Assembly: GCA_024336345.1 (NCBI GenBank)
Contig: JANFOG010000015.1
Coordinates: 906,320-970,319, forward strand
Source of the DNA: Mariannaea sp. PMI_226
Lineage: Eukaryota; Ascomycota; Sordariomycetes; Hypocreales; Nectriaceae
Length of the DNA: 64,000 nt
Direction of reading: 5' to 3'
The notes under the pieces were generated by a model. The model was not told the DNA's origin, did no database searches, and saw only the letters and a program-made list of their open reading frames with translations. A program made the translations under genes and the position numbers. Numbering within the stretch: the first letter of the stretch is position 1; every line of letters starts with the position of its first letter. This document shows positions 19,991-30,279 of the stretch, one piece after another.

Positions 19991-21799
19991 ATGGGTCAAT
20001 TGAGGGCGTACCATCTTGACAGGGACTGTTTCGACAAGATTCGTGACAGGAGAGAGGCAGCTGGGGGCTTGAAGGCCGGCGTAGCTGCTGTGTCTGATAG
20101 TGACATGTTCAAATCTCTGGTAGGTCTACGGTCCATTCTTCATCTGACAGCAAAGGTTCACATGTAGAAGTCAACAGGGAAGCCTTCAGCCCGGAATTGG
20201 AACTGTGCGTACAATCATGCATCTGCTACCCGTTTGGATCTTTTGGCTCACGGAAAATAGCCCATTTCAGTCGAGAAACTCTATCCAGATTGCCTTGCGT
20301 CATCAAGCAAGCCTCTGGATATCTCAAGCAACCTGGCATTATATCTCTTGGAGGGGGACTTCCTTCGAGTGAATATTTCCCCTATGCTGAGATCTCAATG
20401 CGCGTCCCGAAGCCGCCTCATTTCTCCGAACAATGCGTCCTTTCAGAAGAGGCTGAAATGGCACAGACTGTCACAATTGGCAAGTATGATGTTCAAAAAG
20501 GTCTCTCAGAATACGATCTGTCCATCGCCCTCAACTACGGCCAAGCGATGGGATCAGCCCAGATGATGCGCTTCATCACTGAACACACTGAACTTGTTTT
20601 CAACCCTCCGTACGCCGACTGGCAGGTGTGTCAAACGGTGGGAAGCACAGCCGCTCTTGAGCAAATTATTCGAATGCTCTGCGATCGGGAGAGAGGAGAT
20701 TCTGTCCTGACAGAAGAGTACACCTTCTCAACTGCTTTGTCAACAATTGTGCCTTTAGGAATCAAGGTCGTTGGTGTCAAAATGGACGAACAAGGCCTAC
20801 TTCCGGATGACATGGATAGGATTCTGACTTCCTGGGACGATTCAAAAGGCGTTCGAAAGCCTCATGTGCTTTACACAGTTCCCTCTGGACAGAATCCAAC
20901 TGGTGCGACACAAGGGATTGACCGTCGCCACGCTATTTACAAAGTATGCCAAAAGCACAACATCTTCATCATCGAAGATGAACCTTATTACTTCCTACAA
21001 ATGCCATCTTACACTGGCAAAGCCGAGCCAGCCGAGCAAAAGCCAGACACAGTACAAGATTTCGTTTCGGGCCTTGTTCCATCTTTCATCAGTCTGGACG
21101 TCGACGGACGTGTCTTGCGCATGGACTCCTTTTCCAAAGTGCTAATACCTGGCTCTAGAATGGGGTGGGTCACGGCAAGCAAGCAGGTGATTCAGCAGTT
21201 CGTTCGTCTTGCTGAGGTGGCCAACCAAGGGCCTAGTGGACTTGCCCAAATTATGCTTTGGAAACTACTTGATGAAACATGGGGGCACGAGGGATATTTA
21301 GAGTGGCTGATGAGCCTGAAGAAGAACTACACGAGGAGACGCAACATGCTGCTTGCTGCCTGCGAGGAATTTCTCCCTCGAGATCTTGTCACCTGGACTC
21401 CTCCTGCTGCAGGCATGTTTGTAAGTGCACCTTTCTCTACTGCGTTCATTCACATGACTGTTTTGCTTCTTCTCCTTCTTCCATCCCGCACTCTGCGACA
21501 AGCCCCGTCAGCTTGCGATATCATGCTGATGTGAACTATAGCTGTGGCTCAAGGTTGACCACACAAAACACCCTGAGTTCCCCCAACGGGGCATCCTCGA
21601 AATTGAGCAAGACGTCTTCTCCAACGCTCTTGAAAACGGTGTTCTTTGTGCAAGAGGTTCTTGGTTTCGCGCTGAGCCGCATACAGCTCCGAGTGAGCTA
21701 TTTTTCCGTACCACATTTGCCGCTGCGACTGAGGATGCTATGAGGACAGCAATCCAGCGGTTGAGCACGGCAATTCGCGAAGCATTTCGCTGTGAATAA
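19991..21799 (+). CDS. PLP aminotransferase class I/II, Aro8-type (aromatic / 2-aminoadipate)
   Basis: Four exons: 19991-20119, 20168-20204, 20261-21420 and 21542-21799 (527 residues). All introns are GT...AG, and the total is in frame. The product matches fungal Aro8/Aro9-type transaminases in length and motifs: PGIISLGGGLPSSEYFP near the N-terminus, TVPSGQNPTGAT, IIEDEPYYFL with the cofactor-binding Asp and Tyr, and the PLP lysine in DSFSKVLIPGSRMGW. The last exon supplies the C-terminal domain (LWLKVDHTKHPEF). It probably converts aromatic amino acids to 2-keto acids. It sits beside a 2-keto-acid decarboxylase gene (-), convergent with it, which supports an Ehrlich-type or indole-pyruvate route. 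A start within the small exons is supported by the fit at both junctions. Confidence 0.88.
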
Positions 21800-22186
21800 T
21801 TAGTTCGTCAAACTTGAGCTCAAGGCAATTTAAAAATAAATAAGAGAAATGCGATAAAGTGATGAAGCGACCCACTACTGTTTGCATGATGTTGGTAGTG
21901 CGTTACTACGGGAGCTAATCTCTTCCAACGATCTGTTCTAAATCGAGGTGTGTTAATACCTGAATAATTTTTCAACTCTGCTCTTGTAAAGGAAAATCCC
22001 CATTGCAAGCAACTTGGGTTCAGGAGTCACCAACGTACAGTTAGAGATTACTACCCATCTTCGTGTTGAAACAAATTGCAGTTGATCACGATAGAGCGTT
22101 ATTATGAATAAGTAATAGGAATTCTTGGTATTTTTGTGTATCATTTCCCTTGTCTGAGGCATCGTCTGGTTATTTCTTCTGCTACA
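21800..22186. other. Convergent 3' flank
   Basis: Spacer between the convergent aminotransferase and decarboxylase genes. It is AT-rich and no gene or clear repeat is visible. Confidence 0.5.
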
Positions 22187-23914
22187 TCAATTCCCTACCC
22201 GACCCTGTTCCGCCTGCAGAAACTGCAATAATGGCCCAGGCGGCGCATCATCTCTATCCATGATCACCTCCACCATCCTCAGCCCCGAATCATCAGCCAA
22301 TTTTTCATTGACAAGAAGATTTCCCAACTCGGCCCACGTCTTCGCTCTAGCAGTGAATGAACCTTCAGGAGCACCGAAGAAGTGCAAGGCACTAAGGTAC
22401 CGCCACGGAGCCACGTCATTATAATCTTCCTTGAGACCATGGATACACCGCTCAATGGTGTACCCATCATTGTTGATCAAAAAGACGACTATATTGAGGT
22501 TATGTCGAATAATTGTTGACAGTTCTTGGACTGTCATCTGGAAACTGCCGTCTCCGATAAAAAGAACGGTTCTTCCATTCTTGGGGCCGCAGTAATCCTC
22601 CGAGGACATCAACTCTTGCTGCGCAAGCGCTGCGCCCTGCGCTGCTGGCAGCATGTAGCCGATGGATAGCCAAGTGACTGGAGTAAAAAGTCTGGATTGA
22701 GGCGGAAGAGGGATGTGGCGGACGCCATAACCTGCTGTGCCGGTTTCGCCCATGATAATGTCGCCAGCCCGGAAGAAGTTGGCCATCAGACCCCACACTT
22801 TGTCCTGAGTAATCTTTCCCTCAGGCGGGCAGTCAGCCAACGGGACTAAGTAGTCCCTGGGAAGACTGGGGTAAGGGGTGTATGAGTGCAGTTTAGAAAT
22901 GTCTAGCATTTGAACAAGGCTAGGCACGATGTAGCGACCTGCAATATCACGGACCGTCTCTCCGCCGATATTAACTTCTGTATCCGAGAAACTGATAGTC
23001 TTCTCGGCAGCAGGAATGCTTGAAAAAGCAAATGTGTTCGTTGAGCTGAAATGAGGTCCAAAGCAGAGAATCAAATCTGCCGATTCCAGGAAGGCGCTCG
23101 ATTCACCAGTGTCAAATTTACCTCGATACACTCCGTGGAAGTTGGGCAATGTCTCGTCCAAGAGGCCTTTGCCGAAACCCATGACCCAGGTTGGCCAGTT
23201 TGTGGAGCGGACGAAATCCTGGACTTGATTCACAATGCCAATGGCCCTAATCTCGCCGTCAACAATGATAGCCGGTTGTTTCGCAGCGTAGACACGCTCC
23301 ATCACTCGTTTGAGAACGGCCTCGTAGGATGGGGTTGTTGACAGGTTCGATGTAATCTTGGTCTCGAGACGGCGGGCTGAGACCAGGACATCGACCACGT
23401 CTACAGGGATATCAATGTACACAGGTCGGCTCTGTAGAAGGCACTGCTGTAACGTCGAATCAATCTGTTCGGGGATGGTGCGAGGGTCCCAAAGTCTGGT
23501 CTGAGCCACGGTGACGTGCCGGTACATCTCGGCAAAGCGGTCGAAATTGCCATCGTTGAATGTGTGATGCACGCGAATTCGGTTTTGTTGGATCAACCGT
23601 GTCGGCGAACCCACGATGTGAACGACAGCCGCACGTTCAGCGTATGCGCCGGCAATAGCGTTGACAGCTGATAATTCACCCACGCCAAATGTCGTGATCA
23701 CGGCCCCCATGCCTTTGATACGGGCATATCCATCAGCGGCATAACCGGCGTTGAGCTCATTAGCATTACCGACCCATCGCAAGCCAGATGGTTGGACAAG
23801 GTCAAGAAGCGTTAGATTGTAATCGCCAGGAACACCGTGGATGGAGTCAATGCCTAGCTGTCGCAGTCGTTGGAATAAATATTCCGCTGCTTTGATAGTT
23901 GCTGACGGGCTCAT
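22187..23914 (-). CDS. ThDP-dependent 2-keto-acid decarboxylase (pyruvate/indolepyruvate decarboxylase type)
   Basis: 575-residue single-exon enzyme of the PDC/IPDC/Aro10 family, which turns a 2-keto acid into the aldehyde plus CO2. Visible features are the activating Glu53 in NANELNAGYAADGYAR, the paired His116-His117 in RVHHTFNDG, and the ThDP/Mg motif beginning GDGSFQMT at about 454 and ending NNDGYTIE at about 488. Length is normal. Cofactor and catalytic residues are all present, so it should be active. Because its neighbour is an Aro8-type aminotransferase, a keto acid from an aromatic amino acid is a likelier substrate than pyruvate, but that is inference. It is divergent from the Zn2Cys6 gene at 24362 with a 447-bp promoter region. 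Confidence 0.9.
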   Translation of the reverse strand: MSPSATIKAAEYLFQRLRQLGIDSIHGVPGDYNLTLLDLVQPSGLRWVGNANELNAGYAADGYARIKGMGAVITTFGVGELSAVNAIAGAYAERAAVVHIVGSPTRLIQQNRIRVHHTFNDGNFDRFAEMYRHVTVAQTRLWDPRTIPEQIDSTLQQCLLQSRPVYIDIPVDVVDVLVSARRLETKITSNLSTTPSYEAVLKRVMERVYAAKQPAIIVDGEIRAIGIVNQVQDFVRSTNWPTWVMGFGKGLLDETLPNFHGVYRGKFDTGESSAFLESADLILCFGPHFSSTNTFAFSSIPAAEKTISFSDTEVNIGGETVRDIAGRYIVPSLVQMLDISKLHSYTPYPSLPRDYLVPLADCPPEGKITQDKVWGLMANFFRAGDIIMGETGTAGYGVRHIPLPPQSRLFTPVTWLSIGYMLPAAQGAALAQQELMSSEDYCGPKNGRTVLFIGDGSFQMTVQELSTIIRHNLNIVVFLINNDGYTIERCIHGLKEDYNDVAPWRYLSALHFFGAPEGSFTARAKTWAELGNLLVNEKLADDSGLRMVEVIMDRDDAPPGPLLQFLQAEQGRVGN

Positions 23915-24361
23915 CTTAGAAATCTCAAGGAAACAGACAGAGTATGGCGAATGAATTCAAGAAACCACTGGAACACGGTATGAAACACGCTTTTATTGCG
24001 TACGCTACGGACAAAGCCCACCACCTGCTGGCTAATACCGAGCAATGCTCCCACGAATTGTTTGATTGATGAGCCGCTCAAATCCGAGCAAAGCCAATGG
24101 TGATTGCGTATGGCGATTTGTAGGTATGCGGCAACGCTCCAATTGCTGTACTTTGGCCGAGAGTGGATCGGCCAAGTTTCTCCGATCCAGCAGAAACGAT
24201 TACGCCGACCGAACAAAACTCCCTAACCAACTCCGACTCCGACTCCACACGCCAGGCTAAAACCTCGTGACGCTTGTCTGTCTCTCCGCTTTGCCTGACC
24301 GAATCTTCCCAGGACAAGTCGCGGAAACAGTTTCGGACAAGCTCCTGCTCAGCGACTCACT
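23915..24361. promoter_or_regulatory. Divergent decarboxylase/regulator promoter with CCGAC motifs
   Basis: Shared promoter that contains GCCGACCGAAC near 24214 and CTCCGACTCCGACTCC at 24231-24246. The CCGAC core is the same as in the aminotransferase promoter. This is consistent with autoregulation by the adjacent Zn2Cys6 protein, but no binding is shown. Confidence 0.4.
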
Positions 24362-26625
24362 ATGCCGAAACAACGGAGAAAACCCGCTTGTGATCCGTGT
24401 CGCAAGTCCAAGTTGGCGTGTGATCATGCGCAGCCCGTATGTTCACGATGCCAGGCCCGAAGCCGACCGGGACAATGCACGTACCGCCAAAGACCGTTCA
24501 AGCAAACGAAACCACCAGAGAATTTCGTGCCGGACCGAGAAGCACACGTCATTCATACGGGTCAGGTCGCCTCTCAGGATCGCCAACTGCCCCCCACTGG
24601 ACCTTCGCCTGTTGTGTCCCAAAACATACCATCTGGCGCTTTCGGCTTATCTACAGTGGGCGACACCCCCTCTGGCGCCTCTGCTACAGGCCTATTGCCT
24701 AAACGCCATCCATACCCAAATCCTGGGTATCTTGGGTCATCAAGCCATGCTGCGCTCTTTGGTCATCTTCCCCGAGGACTTGGTCAGGACATAGGTATAG
24801 ATAGTAACTCCCCTGATCCCGAGTTGCATCCATCAATCGCCCCCATTGGATTCGTCACCGAAGCCCACATTTCCCACGGAGCAGAATTAATCGAACAGCT
24901 CCATCGGTTCGCTCACATCACAGATTGCCTGGCGCTAGTCAGAGCGTGGCTTCGCACTGGGACAAATCTCGTTCTCGCGAGTCTCTTCACCCAAACATGC
25001 CTTGAGACTGCCGATTTTCTCTTCGCAGAGCATGATGGAGTCGTAAAGAATGCCATGTCCATTTCTAGTGCCCTTTTTATACACTCATGTCAACCTTTTA
25101 CCGTCACCCCGAATACGACATTTGACGAGTTCAAAGCTCAATTCAGCCAAGAGAATGCGCGCTGGGAAACCATCTGCTTATTTCTGATCACTGTTTCAAG
25201 AGCTACCATGTCATCTCACTACTCAGATTCTCCCTTTGACTCCGAAACGCAACGACGCCACATCCGGAGGTTGACCATGCACTACTCTGATCGATGCTTG
25301 GATATCTGCCTGTCCCTGGATTGTTTGAACGACTTACAGCTTGTTTTGCAATACGAGAATTTCATTCTTCACACACTTGTTGATGGCGACCAAAGTGAGT
25401 ATCAAACAATCAGCTCCTTGAATGCTACTAAATAGTCTACCAGGCTTCGAATCCTGGAGGAAACTAGGTGACATGTCCAGCTCATTGTTCGCACTCGGAT
25501 ACCACCAGGACTTTGAGATAACGGGTCCTATACCTGAGTTTCTCAGAAGTATCCGGCAGGCTGCGTTCGCATACTCATACTCCGCTGACAAGAATGTCGC
25601 CATCTTCCTTGGTCGCCCTCCTCGCATCTCGAGCAAATTTTGCCACTTCCGACAACGAGGTCTAGATGAATATTACTCCTACCAGTGGGCGCCTGATACG
25701 CCCCTAGACTTACTTGTAGATGCGCGCTGGACAGCACTATGTGCCGTGCTGAAGGAACAGATTTTGCTTGAGCTCTTTGGAGAGCAAGGCTATGAAAATA
25801 GGGTCGACAAAGCAAGGTATGTCTTCTCTGGGCAACTCAAGAAGAAAGCTGAAGATGTTAGCCAAATCCGGACCAATGCAGAGTCGCAATGGTCTATGCT
25901 GCCACAACACTTTCGCCTGGAAGCGCCAATGAAGGGCCACGATCGCCATCCCTCAGAACTGGATATCATGTTGGGAATGAAGTTGAGCTACCTCCACGTC
26001 CTATTCCTGCTTCGCTTAGCTCTTGTTCGACGGGTTTCAGAGCCAGATACTCAGCTCTACCAGATTGCAGAAGAGATGCTTGGGCTGGTTGTCGAAGCTG
26101 TCATACTCAAAGACCGTCTGGTGCACTCGTGCACGTCTCTCGTCTGGAAGGTAAGCGACTGCGTCTTCTAAGAGAATTCAGCAATGGTTGACATTTATTA
26201 AGGTTGTTTACTTCGGGCTGTCAGCTGCCGGCGTTATTTGTTTGACTTTACTACAACACTCACCGACACCAGAACATGAAGTTATAATTTCGCCTAAAGC
26301 CCTGCGAGACCTCGGTGTGCTGGTTGCAGAAGTCGAAGTTGGCACCTTAGTTTACAAAGAAGATGCGAACTATGCTCTCCTTGCTGGTGCCACCAAGACA
26401 ATCAAAGCCATTCTCGATAAACTAGCCAGCACCAAATTGCATCAACAACGCTCAAATAGAGCACCATTGGATATTACAGCGCAACCTATAGTAGAGGGCA
26501 GTGATGGATCGTGGGGCCCTTGGGGTTCTAGTAATTTTCAAGATTTTGAGTTTAATTTTTGGCATACTTTAAGTGAGCATCCATTCTTACTTGATGGGAC
26601 AGGTGATCAATTTCCTCAGTTATAA
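24362..26625 (+). CDS. Zn(II)2Cys6 transcription factor, probable cluster regulator
   Basis: Three exons: 24362-25394, 25444-26150 and 26203-26625 (720 residues). The first intron ends at the second of two AG sites, giving GDQSFESWRKLGDMSS, a conserved stretch of fungal regulator middle-homology regions; the first AG would break the frame. The zinc cluster is at the extreme N-terminus (ACDPCRKSKLACDHAQPVC, then SRC and QC). The rest is typical helical fungal regulator sequence. It is divergent from the decarboxylase and follows the metabolic genes, so a pathway-specific role is likely. An acidic/aromatic C-terminal tail may be the activation region. Confidence 0.87.
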
Positions 26626-27457
26626 GTAGTTACACAGATATAATGATAATGTAAGCTATATAGGAGGCAAGCTCTGTAATCTTTTGCTTGTAACTAGTAG
26701 CTTATTTACCGCTAAAACTATGTACTACATTAGTAACCCTATATTACTATTATTATAAGTTATGTTTCACTTATATAGTTGTAGCTAGTAATGCCTTTAC
26801 CACTCAATAGGCTTGGTGTTAACCGCTATTTAACATATAATACCAATACTTTACCAAAATATTAAGGCAAACCCTACGTATTTTTAAATAGTGTCCCCTG
26901 CCTCCCTCTTCCCTCCCTTTACCTCCCCCTTTCTTTCCATTTTTTAACTCCATCTAGCGTCCGGATATCATAAGGGGAATCTTCTAATTGTTTATTGCCT
27001 TTATCTTTCCCATCCTTCTGAGGCCCCACAACCCCCTGTGTAACACCCATAAAAAAAAACATCGATGCTGGCCAAGCTCCCTAATGCAGTAAGGGCAATC
27101 TTTCATATTACCATCCGGAAGCATCGGATGCCACATCTAAATCCGCACCATCTCCATTAATGTCATGATGCCTCGGTTCGGAATGACCGAAAGAGGGGCC
27201 CTATCCCTGTGTGCTCCCCGTCTGCTCTTCCCCAGAAAGGCAGGCCCCTGTCCACCCCCGTCCATCTATTCAATCTAGTGATCGACAGTGATCATACCTA
27301 GCGCTAATAAATCTGGGGCTACTAAGGCCTCTTTTAGGTAAAAGAGGAACTAGCAGGGGTGTTAACTAGTGAGGGTACGTAAGTAGATTTCCTCTTTAAC
27401 CTACATAGTAAAAAAAGGCAAACAATAGGGATATAGTTTTTGTAGAGGGTTAACTAC
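26626..27457. other. AT-rich intergenic, low-complexity patches
   Basis: No gene. Pyrimidine-rich stretches (around 26890-26945) and TA-rich blocks dominate. A GC-richer piece at about 27000-27260 has no open frame of note. Confidence 0.4.
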
Positions 27458-27665
27458 TACAGTGGGTTGACAAAAGTGATGGTCCAAATCATCTTTTCTC
27501 GCGACCGTGTCGCGTTTTCCACTTTCTTTACAATAACTACTTCAACTTCAAATCATAATTTCTTGACAACCATGTCTCCAAAGACTCCAAGAGTTAAATA
27601 TAGTCCTCATAAGCGTACAAGGATTTAAATAATGTATGAAAATGGTACCCCTTTGTGTTACATCA
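27458..27665 (+). mobile_element. Tc1/mariner-family transposon relic, 5' end
   Basis: Begins TACAGTGGGTTGACAAAAGT, a typical Tc1/mariner terminal repeat (TA then CAGTG). About 110 bp further, at 27571, an ATG opens a frame reading MSPKTPRVKYSPHKRTRI, then TAA, then IMYENGTPL. That resembles the start of the helix-turn-helix region of fungal mariner transposases. The TAA lies where a Gln codon is usual, so it may be a RIP-type change. Sequence after about 27665 no longer resembles a transposase, so the element is truncated. Confidence 0.6.
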
Positions 27666-28099
27666 CATTTGACTTATTATATAAGGAATTCTCTTCTCTT
27701 CTTTCTTTATATAAGTTTTCTTTTCATATCTCCTTTCTTATACTTTCTATGCACTTTATAAACTCTATCTATTTCCTAAAATACAATATATACAAGATAG
27801 ACTGCTGGAAAGAATAGAACCAATAAGCTTTATAAAGTACTATTAACCCTAATCCAAACCCTTAGACAATTGGCTTTTGAGAAAAAAAATAAGATAAATA
27901 TACAATATACTATATATATGAAGATGAAATCATTCCTGACTGCCAATATCATAGTGTCCATAGCGCTTGACCTGCTTGGAGAGAAACTCCAAGTCATCAT
28001 TAAATTTGGGCCGGAACCTGGCAGGAAAACACATATCGTAATGCAAAAGCAGGAGAAGCATTCGGGTTGACAACCGACTCTCCAGGGGCAAGCATCTCA

Positions 28100-30279
28100 T
28101 CACCATTTTAAGCCTTGGGGGGTGGGAGTGCTGCTTGGACGTCCAAGTAGAATCTTGGCGTTGGGGCCGCCAGTGTTGCACGAAACAGAGGCCCAGCCGG
28201 GACCCCAGTTGGACGCGCAGTCCTGGGCATCCCACCGTACTCCCATGACCTGCTGATGCTTGCCCTGGCAGCCTTTTTGCTCGTAGAAGGTGCACTGGCA
28301 GTCACCGCCAGTCGGGCAGCCAACGATATTACCACTGTTGACATTGTCGGCCTGGTAGTCATAGCATGAACCGTCAGTGGAAGGGTTGAATTGGGTAGTG
28401 TAGTTGGAGCAACCGCCGTCGGAGTAGTAGTTAATTTGGAAATCTTGAGGGGAAGAAGGAGGAGCAGGGGCTGTAGGAGTGCTGCCGTCCGTAGTGCACT
28501 GAACGGAGCCCCAACCGGCGGAATTGACTGAGCAGTCGCTGTGACCCCACTCGGCATTGCTTGATGTGCCTTGGCAATCCTGCTTCTGGTAAAAGACACA
28601 CTTGCAGTCGACACCAGACGGGCAGCTAGCGATATTGCCACTGTTGACATTGTTAACCTGGAAGTTGAAACAGTTACCATTGGTAAAGGGATCGAACTGC
28701 GTGACATAAGCACTGCAGCTGTCGTCGGAGTAGTAGTTGATCTGGAATGGAGCGGGAGGAGAATTGCTGCCGCCGCTGCCGCCGCTGCCGCCGCTGCTGC
28801 CACCTGTGCCAACAGCGTAGCACTCGCTGACGAGAGAATAGTCGCCGGTGCTGTAAACCGTGATCTTGTTCGGCTCATCACCAAGTCCCCCCTGGCCAGC
28901 AAAGAGAACAACATCACCCTCAACACTAACCTCAAGATCAACACCAGCAACACCACTACTGCACACATTGCCCGCGGACGTGGCCGAGGCACTGAGTTTT
29001 GCAGTGATTGAAGGAGCATTGAGACCAACACCGAAAATAAAACCAACGTCAGCGATGGTGACAGCGAACTCGAGCTGAATCGAAGGAGAGACATCGATCT
29101 CGACAGAGACAGACTCTTGAATAGAGGGTCCGATCAAGCTGAATTGCGGCGTAAAATTATCAGATGAGCCATCATTAAATCTGAATGTGGTGCCGTCAGG
29201 AATTGTCATAGCAACACCCACGCTGGCGTCAAGCTCAGCAGTGACAGCACCGAGTGTGGCGCTAGCGGCAACAGTGAGCTGGGGACCTATATCGAACAGG
29301 CCGTCAATGCCAATACCAGCTAGCGGCAAATCGAGAAGTGGCAGGCTTCCTGTCAGTTCTTGGCTCATCTCTGCTGCTATGGAGACTCCTAGGCCAAGAC
29401 TGGCACCAAGACCACCAGTTGCAGAAAGGGTACCTGAGACGAAAGGAGCATGCTTAGTTAGTGAGAGATCATAGTTGACGCCACCGGTAGTCGCGCAGTT
29501 AGCGCATTGCAACGCAAATGTAACATCATTTACAGTAGTATTGAGGATATTTCGGGAGAAGTCGTGTGCAATAGAGATGGAGCCGCTTTCCCGTTTAGCA
29601 AGGCCACTGCTACCCGACTTTACGCGGATAACGTGATCTTCAAGCAGCTCGTGCCATGGTGTGGCTGCGCCAGACAGAGTAGCCGTTAGAGCGGGGGCAT
29701 CGAAGGCGATGTGAGTGACTGCATACTGCTCACGGCCTTTTTTGCCGCCACACTTGTCTCCATCGACAACAAAATAGAAAGTGTTCTTCGGGCTATCGTT
29801 CACCCACTGCCAATAGCTCTGGGTAGTTTCTAGCGCCATGGCATTCTTGAAGGTCAGGACGACCTGCTTCTCGCTAGAGCAGTCAAGTGATTCAACTAGA
29901 TTTTGCATTCGAGCAAAGTTAAGAATCTTGCTATTGTTGCCAACAATAGCATGCAAGTGTGACTGATAACCTGTTCTTAAATTAGTCTATTTTGAGAAAG
30001 TAAAATGTGACAAGGCGGCTTACCGTCACCCTCCCAGAAGAAGTCTTCATTGTCAGCCAGTTCGGGAGAAGAAGAGTTGTTCCACTTGGCTGGACCGCCT
30101 TCCATCTTGGCATGGTCCACTGGCATCAACCGGATAGCTGGGGGGGCATTGCGGGCCGTAACAGGAGCAACTCGCTCGACCACAGCAACATGATTCTGCG
30201 CCGCCATGGGATGAGCGCTTGTGATTACTGAAAAGCCAATCGCCGAAGCGATGGCAGATGCAACTAAGCCTGAGAGCAT
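28100..30279 (-). CDS. Secreted modular protein with duplicated Cys-rich C-terminal domain
   Basis: Two exons, 30279-30024 and 29970-28100 (708 residues); the 53-bp intron is GTAAGC...ACAG and the splice reads WEGDGYQSHLHAIVG. A signal peptide is clear: MLSGLVASAIASAIGFSVIT then SAHP. The central 400 residues are a beta-rich, Gly/Ser/Ala-rich region (LSATGGLGASLGLGVSIAAE) of a type seen in fungal cell-surface proteins of unknown function. A short Gly-Ser linker leads to two copies of a roughly 90-residue Cys-rich module, each starting FQINYYSD (about residues 494 and 596), joined by a Thr/Pro/Ala-rich linker. Each copy has about eight cysteines with matching spacing. Probably extracellular. 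I do not recognise a named domain with certainty and assign no function. Confidence 0.8.

Noticed and set aside
27632..28070. Short plus-strand frames after the mariner relic
   Set aside because: AT-rich, low-complexity translations; only the first few residues continue the transposase pattern.
28108..29094. A 328-residue minus-strand frame inside the secreted-protein gene
   Set aside because: Out-of-frame shadow with Ala/Leu/Ser low complexity; the other frame has a signal peptide, intron and repeated Cys modules.
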